Part shown: positions 17,746-26,966 of the stretch, in pieces
Layout of the letters: each line of letters opens with the position of its first letter
Numbering within the stretch: position 1 is the first letter of the stretch
Source: an uncultured Prevotellaceae bacterium
Lineage (GTDB): Bacteria > Bacteroidota > Bacteroidia > Bacteroidales > Bacteroidaceae
NCBI GenBank assembly: GCA_902770195.1
Contig: CACXSA010000014.1
Location: 1-64,000 of the forward strand
DNA length: 64,000 bases
Direction: 5' to 3'
Made by a program: the position numbers and the translations under genes
The notes under the pieces: model-generated
Told to the model about the DNA's origin: nothing
Seen by the model: only the letters and a program-made list of their open reading frames with translations
The model's database searches: none

Positions 17746-18479
17746 GGTTGGAAAACGGTTTTTTGTGTTGCCTTATGGCGTGTGGCAGCCTTACGAACAG
17801 GAACTTCCACCTTGGCAGTATCGGGCTTGACCGGTGTACCACCAGGAGTCGCCAGAACTGGTGCTACTGGTTGAGCAGGCTCCGGTTCCATGTCTGCAGC
17901 CTGGAAAGAACCGACGGAGTTGGTAACCTCATAATGCGTCATGTGCTCGTCACTACGGAAATAGGTTCCCTCCATCGTTCGCTCCGGTGTAACCACGCGC
18001 GAGAACTTATATGAATAGAACTCGTGTTTGATACCATCCCAGAAGAGTTCCTCACTACGGAATATGAGCCCGTTGACATTGCGAATATATACTCTCCCGC
18101 GCAATTCCCACAATTTCTGCTGGTCATAATACCATGCAGTATCTGCCTGGATATAACCCTCGATGTGGAACTGCGGGTCGAACTGTTCCATAAAGATTCC
18201 TTTCTCAAAAGTCCATCGGGGAGGATTCTTGACGGTATTCACATCCCAACGCTCAGTAACAATCCGGTACTTGATAACACCAGAGTCACTGATAAGCGTA
18301 TTAACCCCATAGCTAACCATCATAGACGCCGAGTCACGGTCATTAACAGCAGGTGCCGTATGACTGACTGTTTCGCTGCAGGCAGCGAAACAAATGAGGA
18401 ATGAGAAATGAGTAATGAGAAATGCAAAAGAATGCATCTCCCATTTCTTATTTCTACATTTTAATTTCTCATTACTCAT
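17742..18479 (-). CDS. lptC: LPS export protein LptC
   Basis: A 245-residue lipoprotein-like LptC. The core resembles LptC (SYGVNTLISDSGVIKYRIVTERWDV, WTFEKGIFMEQFDP, IQADTAWYYDQQKLWELRGRVYIRN). It would pass lipopolysaccharide from the inner-membrane ABC transporter to the periplasmic bridge. The first 35 codons, including the lipobox-like FAAC, are encoded by a palindromic ATGAGAAATGAG repeat, so the signal sequence appears to have come from the repeat and the exact start is uncertain. The C terminus is a Pro/Ala-rich extension of about 55 residues. It overlaps the CorC-like gene by 4 nt. Confidence 0.82.
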   Translation of the reverse strand: MSNEKLKCRNKKWEMHSFAFLITHFSFLICFAACSETVSHTAPAVNDRDSASMMVSYGVNTLISDSGVIKYRIVTERWDVNTVKNPPRWTFEKGIFMEQFDPQFHIEGYIQADTAWYYDQQKLWELRGRVYIRNVNGLIFRSEELFWDGIKHEFYSYKFSRVVTPERTMEGTYFRSDEHMTHYEVTNSVGSFQAADMEPEPAQPVAPVLATPGGTPVKPDTAKVEVPVRKAATRHKATQKTVFQP

Positions 18480-18488
18480 TTCTCATTT
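18395..18488. repeat. Inverted repeat of AATGAGAA units at the lptC start
   Basis: One arm reads AATGAGAAATGAGTAATGAG on the plus strand (about 18398-18424) and the other has the complementary CTCATTTC units (about 18463-18488). It encodes the start and signal peptide of the minus-strand lptC. Same repeat type as 10511-10643. Confidence 0.75.
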
Positions 18489-18491
18489 ATT

Positions 18492-19811
18492 TTAATCTAC
18501 CTTCCACTTAGCAAACCAACGCTCATTGAACGTCAAGCCGATATTGATTCGGAATGAATTTTCGGTAATCAGATTGTCTGCAGAACGGTTCACCCACTGC
18601 GCACTTATATTAAGTGTGGACCGGTTGTTCCAGGTATTGACCAAAGGAATGCCAAATCCGGCACTCAAGCTAAACTCGCGAGGTCCTTTCACATCCCCTA
18701 CATTATAATAAGGTGTAGCATAGGACATGCCGAAGCGATAATGCACATGACCGAAATAGCCACGACCCATAGGATTGGGAATCCAGTCAGTACCCAAGGT
18801 AACCTTATGACGGTCGAGAAGCTGAGAGCCCACCATCTGGTAGCCAAGCTTATGATCGCTGGTCACATTATTAGTCTGTACAGGATAATCAATATTAGCC
18901 CACTTCTGGAAATTATAGTCAACACCAACCGTCAGGCGGTTTTTATGCAGCAAGGTGGCACCCACGCCAAAGGAATAAGGCAATTTGAATGCATTAGGAA
19001 CGCTGTCGGAAGTTACATAGGAAGTGGCGTTCACATTATCCAAGTTCGTTGTTACAAGCTTGGCATCACCGCTTAACCCGTGTCCCAATCCAAAGGTAGC
19101 ACCCATGGTAACCACATTATCCTTATCGAGCTCCTTTTGATACTGCACTCCCAAGTCGAGTTTATAGCTCTTGACAGAGGTGGAATAGGTCTTGGTGAGC
19201 GTATTCACATAGGAATCGCTATTATACACCATCACCGTCCTGGTATATTTTCCCCAGAAATAAGAGGCGTTGAAACCTATTGACAGACCTTTCATCACTT
19301 CCCAGCCAATACCCACATAAGCCTGACTGAAACCGCCGTCACCCTCATGCCGCTCATTATAATAACTGCCATTCAGCGTTGTAACAGTACTTGCATTATA
19401 GTCTGCGTCATAGTAGTTATAACCAATATTGGAATAAGGAACGACACCAAAGCTAAGACCAACCTTCGGAAGCAGGCGTAAGGCGGCAACAGCATAATCG
19501 AAGTTAGCTGTCTTGGCATTCACACGGCGCCCACCCTCCTTGAAACTGGTAATATGCCCTGATACACCTACATCAAATATCATGGTCAGCGAATCAACAG
19601 CAGAATAGGAAGCTGGATTCTGCACATTAACCATCTTACCATTCCGAAGACCTATGGAGAGTCCGTTCATTCCACGGTTAAAGCCTGTCGATTGATCAGA
19701 CAACACACCCAGACCATATTGGCTATAAGGAGACAGAGTGTTGCTCACCTGTGCCAATGACACCAGGGAGATTGCACTCAGCAATAAGCCAGAAAAAAAA
19801 CGTCTTTTCAT
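18492..19811 (-). CDS. Outer-membrane beta-barrel protein, FadL/OmpP1-like
   Basis: A 439-residue exported protein (signal MKRRFFSGLLLSAISLVSLAQ) with alternating beta strands and a glycine-rich barrel. LSPYSQYGLGVLSDQ near the mature N terminus and NPASYSAVDSLTMIFDVG recall FadL/OmpP1-like and PorV-like Bacteroidetes outer-membrane proteins. The C terminus ends in short alternating strands. It is the first gene of the envelope run leading into lptC (12 nt away). Substrate unknown. Confidence 0.72.
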   Translation of the reverse strand: MKRRFFSGLLLSAISLVSLAQVSNTLSPYSQYGLGVLSDQSTGFNRGMNGLSIGLRNGKMVNVQNPASYSAVDSLTMIFDVGVSGHITSFKEGGRRVNAKTANFDYAVAALRLLPKVGLSFGVVPYSNIGYNYYDADYNASTVTTLNGSYYNERHEGDGGFSQAYVGIGWEVMKGLSIGFNASYFWGKYTRTVMVYNSDSYVNTLTKTYSTSVKSYKLDLGVQYQKELDKDNVVTMGATFGLGHGLSGDAKLVTTNLDNVNATSYVTSDSVPNAFKLPYSFGVGATLLHKNRLTVGVDYNFQKWANIDYPVQTNNVTSDHKLGYQMVGSQLLDRHKVTLGTDWIPNPMGRGYFGHVHYRFGMSYATPYYNVGDVKGPREFSLSAGFGIPLVNTWNNRSTLNISAQWVNRSADNLITENSFRINIGLTFNERWFAKWKVD

Positions 19812-19897
19812 CTATCAATTTTATATCAATTCAATTTCGGGTTGCAAAATTATTGAAAAAAAACGAAATAAACGCACGTTAAGTGGAAAATATAGGT

Positions 19898-19905
19898 TAA
19901 TTTTG
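19898..19905 (+). promoter_or_regulatory. -7 element just before the Lnb-like gene
   Basis: TAATTTTG ends 4 nt before the GTG start codon, so the transcript would have almost no leader. Confidence 0.55.
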
Positions 19906-19909
19906 CATC

Positions 19910-21097
19910 GTGAAACATTTAAAAATCATTTTTAATGCTCTGAAAGGGGTTGTTTTAACATTGGTTTTATCGTCTTCTCTACCTGCTGCAGCACAAGAAG
20001 ACATAAACCCGATGGATTCTGTTGAAATCAGTCTCTTAACCTGTCAGCCACACGACGAAGTATATAGTCTTTATGGTCATACTGCCATCAGATATCACGA
20101 TTTGAGACATCAAGGACTCGATTTGGCTTTCAACTATGGCGTGTTCGATTTCAAGAAGCCTCACTTTGTAGCCCGTTTCGTGTTCGGACTGACGGACTAT
20201 GAACTGGGAGCCTATCCGTATAAATATTTCGTGAATGAGTACCGACGTTTTGGCAGTATGGTGACAGAGCAGGTGCTCAATCTTACCAACGAAGAAAAAT
20301 CGGCAATGCACGAAGCATTAGCCATCAACCTGCGCCCAGACAACCGAATTTACCGTTACAATTTCTTTTACAGCAACTGTACCACAAAGGCTCGCGACAT
20401 TATCGAGCAATGCATTAAAGGAAATTTAAAATACTCTGAGAGAGAAGGCTATACACCAACTTACCGCGAAATGGTTCATAGCATGACTGAGCGGAATCCT
20501 TGGTCACGATTTGGTAATGATTTATTACTAGGCATCAAAGCCGACCAAAAGACTGATTTGCGCCAGCAAGAGTTCCTGCCTTACAATCTTTTATACGACT
20601 TTGACCATGCTCAGATCTATGCTGACGGCACCTATCGGCCGTTGGTCAAGGAGCGAAGGATAGCAGTACCTGCCGGCGTACAAATCGTTCAGGAAGGCTT
20701 TCCCCTCAGTCCGTTGGCTTGTGCCATCATTTTGCTTGCCATCAGCCTGTTTCTCTTTCTCCTGGAGTGGCGCCGGAAAAAGGCTTTCGTGCTTTGGGAC
20801 ATCTTGCTGATGCTTCTGACGAGCACCTTTGGCATCGTGCTGACATTGATGCTGTTCTCACAACATCCCACGGTCAGCCTTAACCTGCAGATCATCCTGC
20901 TTAATCCCCTGCCCTTGTTCTTTCTTTGGCCCGTCATCAGGGGGCGTCAGACACGTTATTGGAAGATAACTGCCATCTTGGCTGTATTGTTCCTCATTGG
21001 CAGTATTTTCCAGAGCTATGCAGAGGGAATCCATGTCTTGGCACTATGTTTGCTGATGCAATGCTATGCAAATATGAAGTTAAAAGCATCGAAATAA
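19910..21097 (+). CDS. Lnb-like (DUF4105) membrane protein
   Basis: A 395-residue protein with a signal peptide, a periplasmic DUF4105 domain (residues about 25-240) and about five transmembrane helices at the C terminus. The domain holds a conserved His (YGHTAIRY) and Cys (YSNCTTKARD) expected to act as a catalytic pair, plus NPWSRFGNDLLLG. The family domain has been renamed Lnb N-terminal periplasmic domain because members act as lipoprotein N-acyltransferases in Bacteroidetes; that function here is inferred. The start codon is GTG, chosen because the promoter box ends only 4 nt upstream. Confidence 0.82.
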   Translation: MKHLKIIFNALKGVVLTLVLSSSLPAAAQEDINPMDSVEISLLTCQPHDEVYSLYGHTAIRYHDLRHQGLDLAFNYGVFDFKKPHFVARFVFGLTDYELGAYPYKYFVNEYRRFGSMVTEQVLNLTNEEKSAMHEALAINLRPDNRIYRYNFFYSNCTTKARDIIEQCIKGNLKYSEREGYTPTYREMVHSMTERNPWSRFGNDLLLGIKADQKTDLRQQEFLPYNLLYDFDHAQIYADGTYRPLVKERRIAVPAGVQIVQEGFPLSPLACAIILLAISLFLFLLEWRRKKAFVLWDILLMLLTSTFGIVLTLMLFSQHPTVSLNLQIILLNPLPLFFLWPVIRGRQTRYWKITAILAVLFLIGSIFQSYAEGIHVLALCLLMQCYANMKLKASK

Positions 21098-21114
21098 GTA
21101 AGAAGATAAGGAAA

Positions 21115-21149
21115 TTTGTGCGGAGTTACGAATTTTTTTAGTAATTTTG
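21115..21149 (+). promoter_or_regulatory. Probable promoter of secA
   Basis: TAATTTTG (21142-21149) with an upstream TTTG (21115-21118); the spacing of 23 nt is slightly long. Confidence 0.5.
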
Positions 21150-21192
21150 CACCCCGAATATTATAAAACAGGAATAAACAACAAAAACAGAT

Positions 21193-24100
21193 ATGGATTT
21201 CAACAAGATTTTACGCTCGTTGTTCGGCGACAAATCCACTCGCGACATGAAATTGATTCAGCCGCTTGTAGAAAAGGTGAAAGCCGCCTACCCGGAAATA
21301 CAGAAACTGAACAACGACCAGTTACGCCAACGCACAAAGGACATTCAACACCAAGTGCAGGACTCTGCTTTAAAACAGAAAGAAGAGATTGAAAAGCTGA
21401 AAGCAACCATCGAGGAGACTCCTATTGACGAGCGTGCCGATATCTTTGCCCAGATAGACAAACTGGAGAAAGAAGTATTGGACATCTACGAGAAGGCACT
21501 GGACGAGGTGATGCCCGACGTGTTCTCTATCGTCAAGGAGACCGCCCGCCGCTTTGCCGAAAACGAGGAGACCATCGTTACCGCAACGGATTTTGACCGT
21601 GAGTTGGCTGCCGACCCCAAGAAAGACTTTATTACCATTGATGGCGACAAGGCTATCTATCATAACCACTGGACTGCCGGTGGCAACGACCTGAAGTGGG
21701 AAATGGTACACTACGACGTCCAGCTGTTCGGTGGTGTCGTATTGCATCAAGGTAAGATTGCCGAGATGGCAACGGGTGAAGGTAAGACCTTGGTGGCTAC
21801 CCTCCCCGTATTCCTGAATGCGCTGACAGGTAATGGTGTTCACGTGGTAACCGTGAACGACTATCTGGCCAAGCGTGACTCCGAATGGATGGGTCCGCTC
21901 TATATGTTCCACGGACTCTCTGTAGATTGTATCGACAAGCACCAGCCTAACTCGGAGTCTCGTCGTAAAGCCTATCAGGCCGACATCACATTCGGCACGA
22001 ACAACGAGTTTGGTTTCGACTATCTGCGTGACAACATGGCCATCTCGCCCGCCGACCTCGTACAACGTGCACACAACTATGCCATCGTCGATGAGGTTGA
22101 CTCGGTGTTGATTGACGATGCCCGAACTCCGTTGATTATCTCTGGTCCTGTGCCCAAGGGCGACGACCAGATGTTCGAGGAATACCAGCCCTTGGTAGAG
22201 AAACTGGTGGGTGTGCAGAAGCAGCTGGCTACCCAGTATCTGGCTGAAGCCAAGCAGAAGATCAGCGAAGGTCGTGAGAAGAACGACCAGAAGCTGTTGG
22301 ACGAAGGTTTCCTGGCACTTTACCGTTCACACAAGTCGATGCCAAAGAACAAGCCGCTCATCAAGTTCCTCTCTGAGGAAGGTATCAAGAGCGGCATGCT
22401 CAAGACGGAGGGCATCTATATGGAGAACAACAACCGCCGCATGCCTGAAGTGGTAGAACCTTTGTTCTTCGTGGTTGACGAGAAACTGAACTCATGCGAC
22501 CTGACCGACAAGGGTACAGCATGGCTGGCTCATCAGGTGAATGACGCCGAATTGTTCGTATTGCCCGATATTACCAGTCAGTTGTCCGCCTTGGAGGGTG
22601 TAACTGACCTGTCGGACGAAGAGCGTGTAAACAAGAAGGATGAGCTGTTACAGCACTATGCCGTACAGTCTGAGCGTGTTCACACCTTGCAGCAGCTGCT
22701 CAAGGCTTACTGCATGTTTAACAAGGACGACGAATATGTTGTGATTGACGGCGAGGTGAAGATTGTCGATGAACAGACAGGCCGTATCATGGAAGGCCGC
22801 CGTTGGAGCGATGGTCTGCACCAGGCTGTCGAGGCTAAGGAGCACGTGAAGGTCGAAGCTGCTACACAGACCTTTGCCACCATCACCCTGCAGAACTATT
22901 TCCGCATGTACCATAAGCTAGCAGGTATGACGGGTACCGCTTCTACCGAGGCTGGTGAGTTCTGGGATATCTACAAGCTGGATGTTGTGGAGATTCCAAC
23001 CAACAAGCCCGTTATCCGCAACGACATGGACGACCGCATCTATAAGACGGCTCGTGAGAAGTATCATGCTGTCATCGAGGAAGTTGTCAAGATGCGCAAC
23101 GCTGGTCGCCCCACCCTGATTGGTACCACCTCTGTGGAAATCTCTGAGTTGCTGAGCCGCATGCTCGATATGTATGTGAATCCCGAGACGGGCAAGCGCG
23201 AAGGTATTCCCCACCAGGTGCTGAATGCCAAGCTGCACCAGAAGGAGGCTGACATCGTGGCACTCGCCGGTCAGTCCACCAATGGAAAGGGTGCCGTTAC
23301 CATTGCCACCAACATGGCAGGTCGTGGTACCGATATCAAGCTGTCGCCTGAGGTGAAAGCCGCCGGAGGTCTGGCCATCATCGGCACCGAGCGCCACGAG
23401 TCACGCCGTGTGGACCGCCAGCTGCGTGGTCGTGCCGGTCGTCAGGGTGACCCAGGTTCTTCGCTGTTCTTCATCTCATTGGAAGACAAGCTGATGCGCC
23501 TGTTCGGTTCTGAGCGTATTGCCACCGTGATGGACAAGCTGGGCTTCAAGGAAGGTGAGATGCTGGAAAGCTCGATGATTACCAAGCAGGTAGAGCGTGC
23601 CCAGAAGAAGGTCGAGGAGAACAACTTCGGTATCCGTAAGCGACTGCTGGAATACGATGATGTGATGAACAAACAGCGTACCGTGGTGTATAGCAAGCGC
23701 CGTCACGCCTTGATGGGTGAGCGCATTGGCATGGACATTTCGAACACCATCTGGGACCGCGTGGTTAACATCATCGAGCAGAACGACTACGAGGGCTGCA
23801 AAGAGCAGTTCATCAAGATCTTCGCGATGGAATGTCCCTTCTCCAGCGACGAGTTCATCAACAAGAGCCACGAGGAGCTCTGCGAGGAGTCCTTCCAGGT
23901 GGCTATGGGCAACTTCAAGCGCAAGATGGAACATGTGCAGGAAGTAGCCATCCCCGTTATCAAGCAAGTCTATGAAAGTCAAGGGCAAATGTACGAGCGC
24001 ATCGTAGTGCCCCTGACCGATGGCCGCAAGATGTATAACGTGCCTTGTAACCTGAAAGAGGCTTACGATACAGAATGTCGGTCGGTGGTGAAGGAATTTG

Positions 24101-24558
24101 AGAAGCAGATACTGCTCCATATCATTGATGACGCTTGGAAAGAGAACCTGCGCGAACTGGACGAGCTGAAGCACTCTGTGCAGAATGCCAGCTACGAGCA
24201 GAAAGACCCGTTGCTCATCTTCAAGCTGGAGAGCGTCAAGCTGTTCGACAACATGGTGAATACCATGAACAACCGTTCCGTCAGCATCCTCATGCGTGCC
24301 CAGATTCCTGAGATGCAACAGGTACAGGAAGCCGCTCCTGAGGTGCGCACCCAGCGTCAGCAATATACCGAGTCGAAACAAAGCCTCTCACAGGAACAGA
24401 TGACCGATCCTAATCAGGCTGCAGCTGCCGCACAAGACACTCGTGCCCAGCAGCCTCGCACCCCAATCATCAAGGACAAGATGCCAGGCCGCAACGATCC
24501 TTGTCCCTGTGGCTCGGGCAAAAAGTTCAAGAACTGTCACGGAAGAGGGCTGGTGTAA
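21193..24558 (+). CDS. secA: Protein translocase ATPase SecA
   Basis: A 1121-residue SecA, longer than the E. coli form (901), as is usual in Bacteroidetes. Walker [12 protein letters not shown] is near residue 191, the DEAD-type DEVDS near 300, the second helicase domain carries [11 protein letters not shown] and the arginine-finger region [15 protein letters not shown], and the C terminus has the zinc-binding [14 protein letters not shown]. It drives preproteins through SecYEG at the inner membrane. It has its own promoter and is followed by an ABC ATPase gene. Confidence 0.98.
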   Translation: MDFNKILRSLFGDKSTRDMKLIQPLVEKVKAAYPEIQKLNNDQLRQRTKDIQHQVQDSALKQKEEIEKLKATIEETPIDERADIFAQIDKLEKEVLDIYEKALDEVMPDVFSIVKETARRFAENEETIVTATDFDRELAADPKKDFITIDGDKAIYHNHWTAGGNDLKWEMVHYDVQLFGGVVLHQGKIAEMATGEGKTLVATLPVFLNALTGNGVHVVTVNDYLAKRDSEWMGPLYMFHGLSVDCIDKHQPNSESRRKAYQADITFGTNNEFGFDYLRDNMAISPADLVQRAHNYAIVDEVDSVLIDDARTPLIISGPVPKGDDQMFEEYQPLVEKLVGVQKQLATQYLAEAKQKISEGREKNDQKLLDEGFLALYRSHKSMPKNKPLIKFLSEEGIKSGMLKTEGIYMENNNRRMPEVVEPLFFVVDEKLNSCDLTDKGTAWLAHQVNDAELFVLPDITSQLSALEGVTDLSDEERVNKKDELLQHYAVQSERVHTLQQLLKAYCMFNKDDEYVVIDGEVKIVDEQTGRIMEGRRWSDGLHQAVEAKEHVKVEAATQTFATITLQNYFRMYHKLAGMTGTASTEAGEFWDIYKLDVVEIPTNKPVIRNDMDDRIYKTAREKYHAVIEEVVKMRNAGRPTLIGTTSVEISELLSRMLDMYVNPETGKREGIPHQVLNAKLHQKEADIVALAGQSTNGKGAVTIATNMAGRGTDIKLSPEVKAAGGLAIIGTERHESRRVDRQLRGRAGRQGDPGSSLFFISLEDKLMRLFGSERIATVMDKLGFKEGEMLESSMITKQVERAQKKVEENNFGIRKRLLEYDDVMNKQRTVVYSKRRHALMGERIGMDISNTIWDRVVNIIEQNDYEGCKEQFIKIFAMECPFSSDEFINKSHEELCEESFQVAMGNFKRKMEHVQEVAIPVIKQVYESQGQMYERIVVPLTDGRKMYNVPCNLKEAYDTECRSVVKEFEKQILLHIIDDAWKENLRELDELKHSVQNASYEQKDPLLIFKLESVKLFDNMVNTMNNRSVSILMRAQIPEMQQVQEAAPEVRTQRQQYTESKQSLSQEQMTDPNQAAAAAQDTRAQQPRTPIIKDKMPGRNDPCPCGSGKKFKNCHGRGLV

Positions 24559-24559
24559 G

Positions 24560-24590
24560 AGTTTAGAGGTTAGAGTTAAGAGTTTAGAGA
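24560..24590. repeat. Short GTTTAGAG-type tandem repeat
   Basis: Degenerate AGAGTTTAGAGGTTAGAG units fill the spacer between secA and the ABC ATPase gene. Similar low-complexity repeats occur in several spacers of this window. Confidence 0.55.
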
Positions 24591-24591
24591 T

Positions 24592-25293
24592 ATGATTAAG
24601 ATTGAGAATCTCAAGAAGCAGTTTGGCGACACATGCGCCTGTGACATTCCATCGTTTACCATCAATGATGGCCACATCCTCGGACTGGTAGGTAACAACG
24701 GAGCGGGCAAGACCACCCTCTTCCGTTTGTTGCTCGACCTGCTCAAAGCCGACGAGGGCTATGTGACCATCGACGACATCAACCCTGCGGAGAGTGAGGC
24801 ATGGAAGAACGACGTCGGTGCCTACATCGACGATGGATTCCTCATCGATTTCCTCACCCCAGAGGAGTATTTCTCCTTCCTGGGCAAGATATCAGGCATG
24901 ACGCAGGCAGATGTCGATAACCGGCTGCAGGACTTCGAGCGCTTTGCCGGTGGCGAGATTTTCGGACAGAAGAAACTCATCCGCAACCTCTCGGCAGGTA
25001 ACAAGCAGAAGGTGGGCATCATTTCCGCCCTGTTGCGCAAGCCCAAGACCGTCATTCTCGACGAGCCCTTCAATTTCCTCGACCCCACGAGCCAATTGGT
25101 GCTGAAGCATCTCATCAGCGACTATTCACGTGAGACCCACGCTACAATTATCATCTCCAGCCATAACCTGCAACACACCGTTGACATATCCACCCGCATC
25201 GCCCTCCTGGAACACGGCCGGATTATCCGCGACCTGTCCAACGACGAAGGCTCGGCAACGGCTGAACTCCAGGAATATTTCAGTGCGGAATAG
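24592..25293 (+). CDS. ABC transporter ATP-binding protein
   Basis: A 233-residue ATPase subunit with Walker A VGNNGAGKTTLF, Q-loop region, ABC signature NLSAGNKQKV, Walker B TVILDEPFNFLDP and switch His in ISSHNLQHT. It resembles exporters of the ABC-2 class. No permease gene is adjacent, which is unusual for this type; the partner must be elsewhere. The start ATG lies just after the repeat that separates it from secA. Confidence 0.9.
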   Translation: MIKIENLKKQFGDTCACDIPSFTINDGHILGLVGNNGAGKTTLFRLLLDLLKADEGYVTIDDINPAESEAWKNDVGAYIDDGFLIDFLTPEEYFSFLGKISGMTQADVDNRLQDFERFAGGEIFGQKKLIRNLSAGNKQKVGIISALLRKPKTVILDEPFNFLDPTSQLVLKHLISDYSRETHATIIISSHNLQHTVDISTRIALLEHGRIIRDLSNDEGSATAELQEYFSAE

Positions 25294-25318
25294 TTTTATT
25301 AACATTATAACAACACAA

Positions 25319-25645
25319 ATGAACATGAAAAAAATTTTGCTCAGTGCCATGATGATCATGGCGATGATGTGCGCTACGACAAATGCCAGTGCACAGGACA
25401 AGAAGTGCGACAAGGCCAAGAAAGAATGTTGCGAGAAGAAAGAAGCCAAGGCTTGCTGCGAGAAGAAAGAGGCCAAAGCTTGCTGTGAGAAGAAAGAAGC
25501 CAAGGCTTGCTGCGAGAAGAAAGAGGCTAAGGCTACTTGCAAGAGTAACTGCGAAAAATGTACCGAGTGCAAGGCCACTTGCAGCAAGACTGGTTGCAAG
25601 GACTGCACGCACAAGGGACAGTGCAAGAAGAATTGCAAGAAATAA
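25319..25645 (+). CDS. Exported Cys/Lys-rich repeat protein
   Basis: A 108-residue protein: signal peptide (MKKILLSAMMIMAMMCATTNASA) then a mature part of about 80 residues built from a nine-residue repeat KEAKACCEK, repeated about four times, followed by CxxC-type pairs (CEKCTECKATC, GCKDCTHKGQC). About a quarter of the mature residues are cysteine. Such a composition suggests metal binding or a disulfide-rich envelope protein, but I know no family for it. The start is at the MNMKK methionine after the ABC gene; an alternative is two codons downstream. A bidirectional terminator follows. Confidence 0.75.
   Translation: MNMKKILLSAMMIMAMMCATTNASAQDKKCDKAKKECCEKKEAKACCEKKEAKACCEKKEAKACCEKKEAKATCKSNCEKCTECKATCSKTGCKDCTHKGQCKKNCKK
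25441..25540 (+). repeat. 27-bp tandem repeat in the Cys-rich gene
   Basis: Three full 27-bp units (25441-25467, 25468-25494, 25495-25521) plus a partial one, each encoding KEAKACCEK with synonymous changes. Variable copy number between strains is likely. Confidence 0.85.
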
Positions 25646-25676
25646 TTTCTTAACATTGCAAAACTCATTTCTTAAG

Positions 25677-25709
25677 AAGTGCACAGCGGAACCCCGTTGT
25701 GCACTTTTT
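25677..25709. terminator. Bidirectional terminator
   Basis: AAGTGCACA and TGTGCACTT arms around CGGAACCCCG; T-runs on both strands. It serves the Cys-rich gene on the plus strand and the M15 remnant on the minus strand. Confidence 0.75.
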
Positions 25710-25780
25710 CATTTGTAATACCCAATCCTGACGAAGTGGCGGGACTTGGTAAAATGCTTACTGAGTCTTGTGTTTTCCAT
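25709..25780 (-). pseudogene. Deletion remnant of an M15 peptidase gene
   Basis: This 23-codon frame reads MENTRLSKHFT at the start and SRHFVRIGYYK at the end, matching the first and last residues of the intact M15 peptidase at 29751-30167 (MENTRLSKHFS and PRHDVRIGYYK). Everything between is deleted. It overlaps the end of the small membrane protein gene, as expected if the original cassette had overlapping genes. Confidence 0.85.
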
Positions 25781-25982
25781 AATCGTTGCGCTTAATGATT
25801 CGGATGTACTGGTCGAGTCCGAAGATGCTGCCTGCCAAGAGGAAAGACTGGGCAACGTAATAGAGCAGTCCGGCAGCAACATCCTCTATACTGACCACCT
25901 GGTAAGCTACGAGGGCGATGCTGCTCACGATGAGCAGCACCGCACAAACGTACTGAGAGACCTTAAAGCGTGTGTTTTCCAT
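25758..25982 (-). CDS. Small two-helix membrane protein in the smalltalk cassette
   Basis: A 74-residue protein starting MENTRFKVSQYV with two hydrophobic segments (VCAVLLIVSSIALVAYQVV and AAGLLYYVAQSFLLAGSIFG) and a basic tail (QYIRIIKRNDYGKHKTQ). It is 60 nt downstream of smalltalk, and its last codons overlap the M15 remnant. Size and topology recall holins, and it is next to a wall-cutting peptidase relic, but homology to a holin family is not shown. Confidence 0.65.
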   Translation of the reverse strand: MENTRFKVSQYVCAVLLIVSSIALVAYQVVSIEDVAAGLLYYVAQSFLLAGSIFGLDQYIRIIKRNDYGKHKTQ

Positions 25983-25997
25983 GGTCGTCAGATTACT

Positions 25998-26047
25998 GTT
26001 TTACATCTTACTTCTTACATCCTACATCCTACTTCTTACCTCTCACA
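25998..26047. repeat. ACATCTTACTTC-type degenerate repeat
   Basis: Alternating TTACATCC/TTACTTC units fill the spacer between smalltalk and the small membrane protein gene, and run up to the smalltalk stop codon. Confidence 0.6.
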
Positions 26048-26132
26048 TCATCGTCGCCTCACCAGCTGCGCCAAGAATGGCGGCAATGATGTACCCGAGA
26101 ATCTGCAGAATTGTTTTCCATGTCTTGTTCAT
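26043..26132 (-). CDS. Smalltalk protein
   Basis: A 29-residue peptide, MNKTWKTIL at the N terminus, a hydrophobic middle rich in Ile/Ala/Gly, and the ending EATMM. This matches the smalltalk family of Bacteroidales (about 30 residues, near N-acetylmuramoyl-L-alanine amidase or M15 genes and HU-like genes). Function unknown; the peptide could span the membrane. It has its own promoter at 26214-26244. Confidence 0.88.
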   Translation of the reverse strand: MNKTWKTILQILGYIIAAILGAAGEATMM

Positions 26133-26213
26133 AATCGTGTGTTTTTAAATGTTAATAAATAGGGTTAATTACTTGGTGTTTTCATGGTATCAGATTACCT
26201 TCTAAATACCCTA

Positions 26214-26244
26214 CAAAGTTACAAAAAATTCGGGAGATATGCAA
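26214..26244 (-). promoter_or_regulatory. Promoter of the smalltalk cassette
   Basis: The minus strand reads TTGCATATCTCCCGAATT then TAACTTTG (26214-26221). The TTGCATATCTCCCGA block recurs at 29585, 30497 and 31780. Confidence 0.7.
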
Positions 26245-26383
26245 GCATTTTACGTATTATTTTCGTTCTCTTTGCGTTTTGTTTTGATTTTCTTTTATGT
26301 TTGCCGAAAGAGGAAAAGTAAGCATTAGCAGTTTTTAACACTAATTTCAGGCGATAATTATTGGAAAGAAGGAGATTTATTAC

Positions 26384-26391
26384 TATCTTTG
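26384..26391 (+). promoter_or_regulatory. -7 element before the hypothetical gene at 26409
   Basis: TATCTTTG; the transcript would start near 26398, which rules out the longer upstream start at 26361. Confidence 0.6.
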
Positions 26392-26408
26392 CAGCAAATT
26401 TATTCGAC

Positions 26409-26813
26409 ATGGCAATTACGATATTAAGCGCAAAGCAATTCGCAACAAAACTGAAAGCAACCATCCAGGCATCAGGAAGGCTTGGGTTTACTGCTGAAAC
26501 TGCTACGGCACTCGGTTTTGAGTCCGGAAAATTTGCAAAGTTCGCAAAAGACGACGAAAACGACTCCTTATACCTTATTATAAATAGTGAGCGTAGTGAG
26601 GATGCTTTTGAGATAAGAGTATCAAGTGGATACTACTATGTACCCACCAAAGTGATGTTCGACACGCTGGGATACAATTACGAGGACGGCAACATCATGT
26701 TCGACCTCATTCGCCAGCCCTCTCTTGACAACGACCTTCTAGGTCAGGTGTATTTTATGAAACAACGTCAAACCAAAAACAAAGAGAAGAAAAATGATAT
26801 AATCGAGCCATGA
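26409..26813 (+). CDS. Conserved hypothetical protein of the accessory module
   Basis: A 134-residue protein beginning MAITILSAKQFATKLKATIQ. It has an N-terminal helix, then mixed beta/alpha content (SGYYYVPTKVMFDTLGYNYEDGNIMFDLIRQ) and a lysine-rich tail. Similar short proteins occur in Prevotella and Bacteroides, but no function is known to me. I use the internal ATG because the TATCTTTG promoter box ends 18 nt before it and downstream of the alternative start. It converges on the small RNA gene on the other strand. Confidence 0.7.
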   Translation: MAITILSAKQFATKLKATIQASGRLGFTAETATALGFESGKFAKFAKDDENDSLYLIINSERSEDAFEIRVSSGYYYVPTKVMFDTLGYNYEDGNIMFDLIRQPSLDNDLLGQVYFMKQRQTKNKEKKNDIIEP

Positions 26814-26928
26814 AAAAAGTCCCGCACATCAGAGGGTGTAGCGGGACGCACACGTCGCTGGTCTCTGAGAGTTTCCTAGGCTAAAAGAGGCCGGCGGCAC
26901 TTTAAACCCAAAGGAATGGGTCATCAAG
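26813..26928 (-). ncRNA. Probable small RNA, antisense-complementary to HU leaders
   Basis: A free-standing minus-strand unit with a consensus promoter at 26935-26966 and a textbook terminator (GTCCCGC, loop, GCGGGAC, then TTTTTT at 26813-26818). It has no reading frame of note. Hairpin ACCCA/TGGGT is near the 5' end. Two segments, opposite plus-strand 26840-26846 and 26860-26875, can base pair in the same order with AGCGGGA and GGTCTGAGGGAGTTTC of both HU-like leaders. A plus-strand transcript with G-U pairs would also fold, so orientation is probable rather than certain. Confidence 0.6.
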
Positions 26929-26934
26929 CGGTTG

Positions 26935-26966
26935 CAAATATACAGTTTTTTTTGTTATCCGCCAAA
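26935..26966 (-). promoter_or_regulatory. Promoter of the small RNA
   Basis: Minus strand: TTTG (26963-26966), 20-nt spacer, TATATTTG (26935-26942). Confidence 0.7.

Noticed and set aside
25441..25540. CRISPR-like repeat array
   Set aside because: The 27-bp units are contiguous coding repeats with no spacers.
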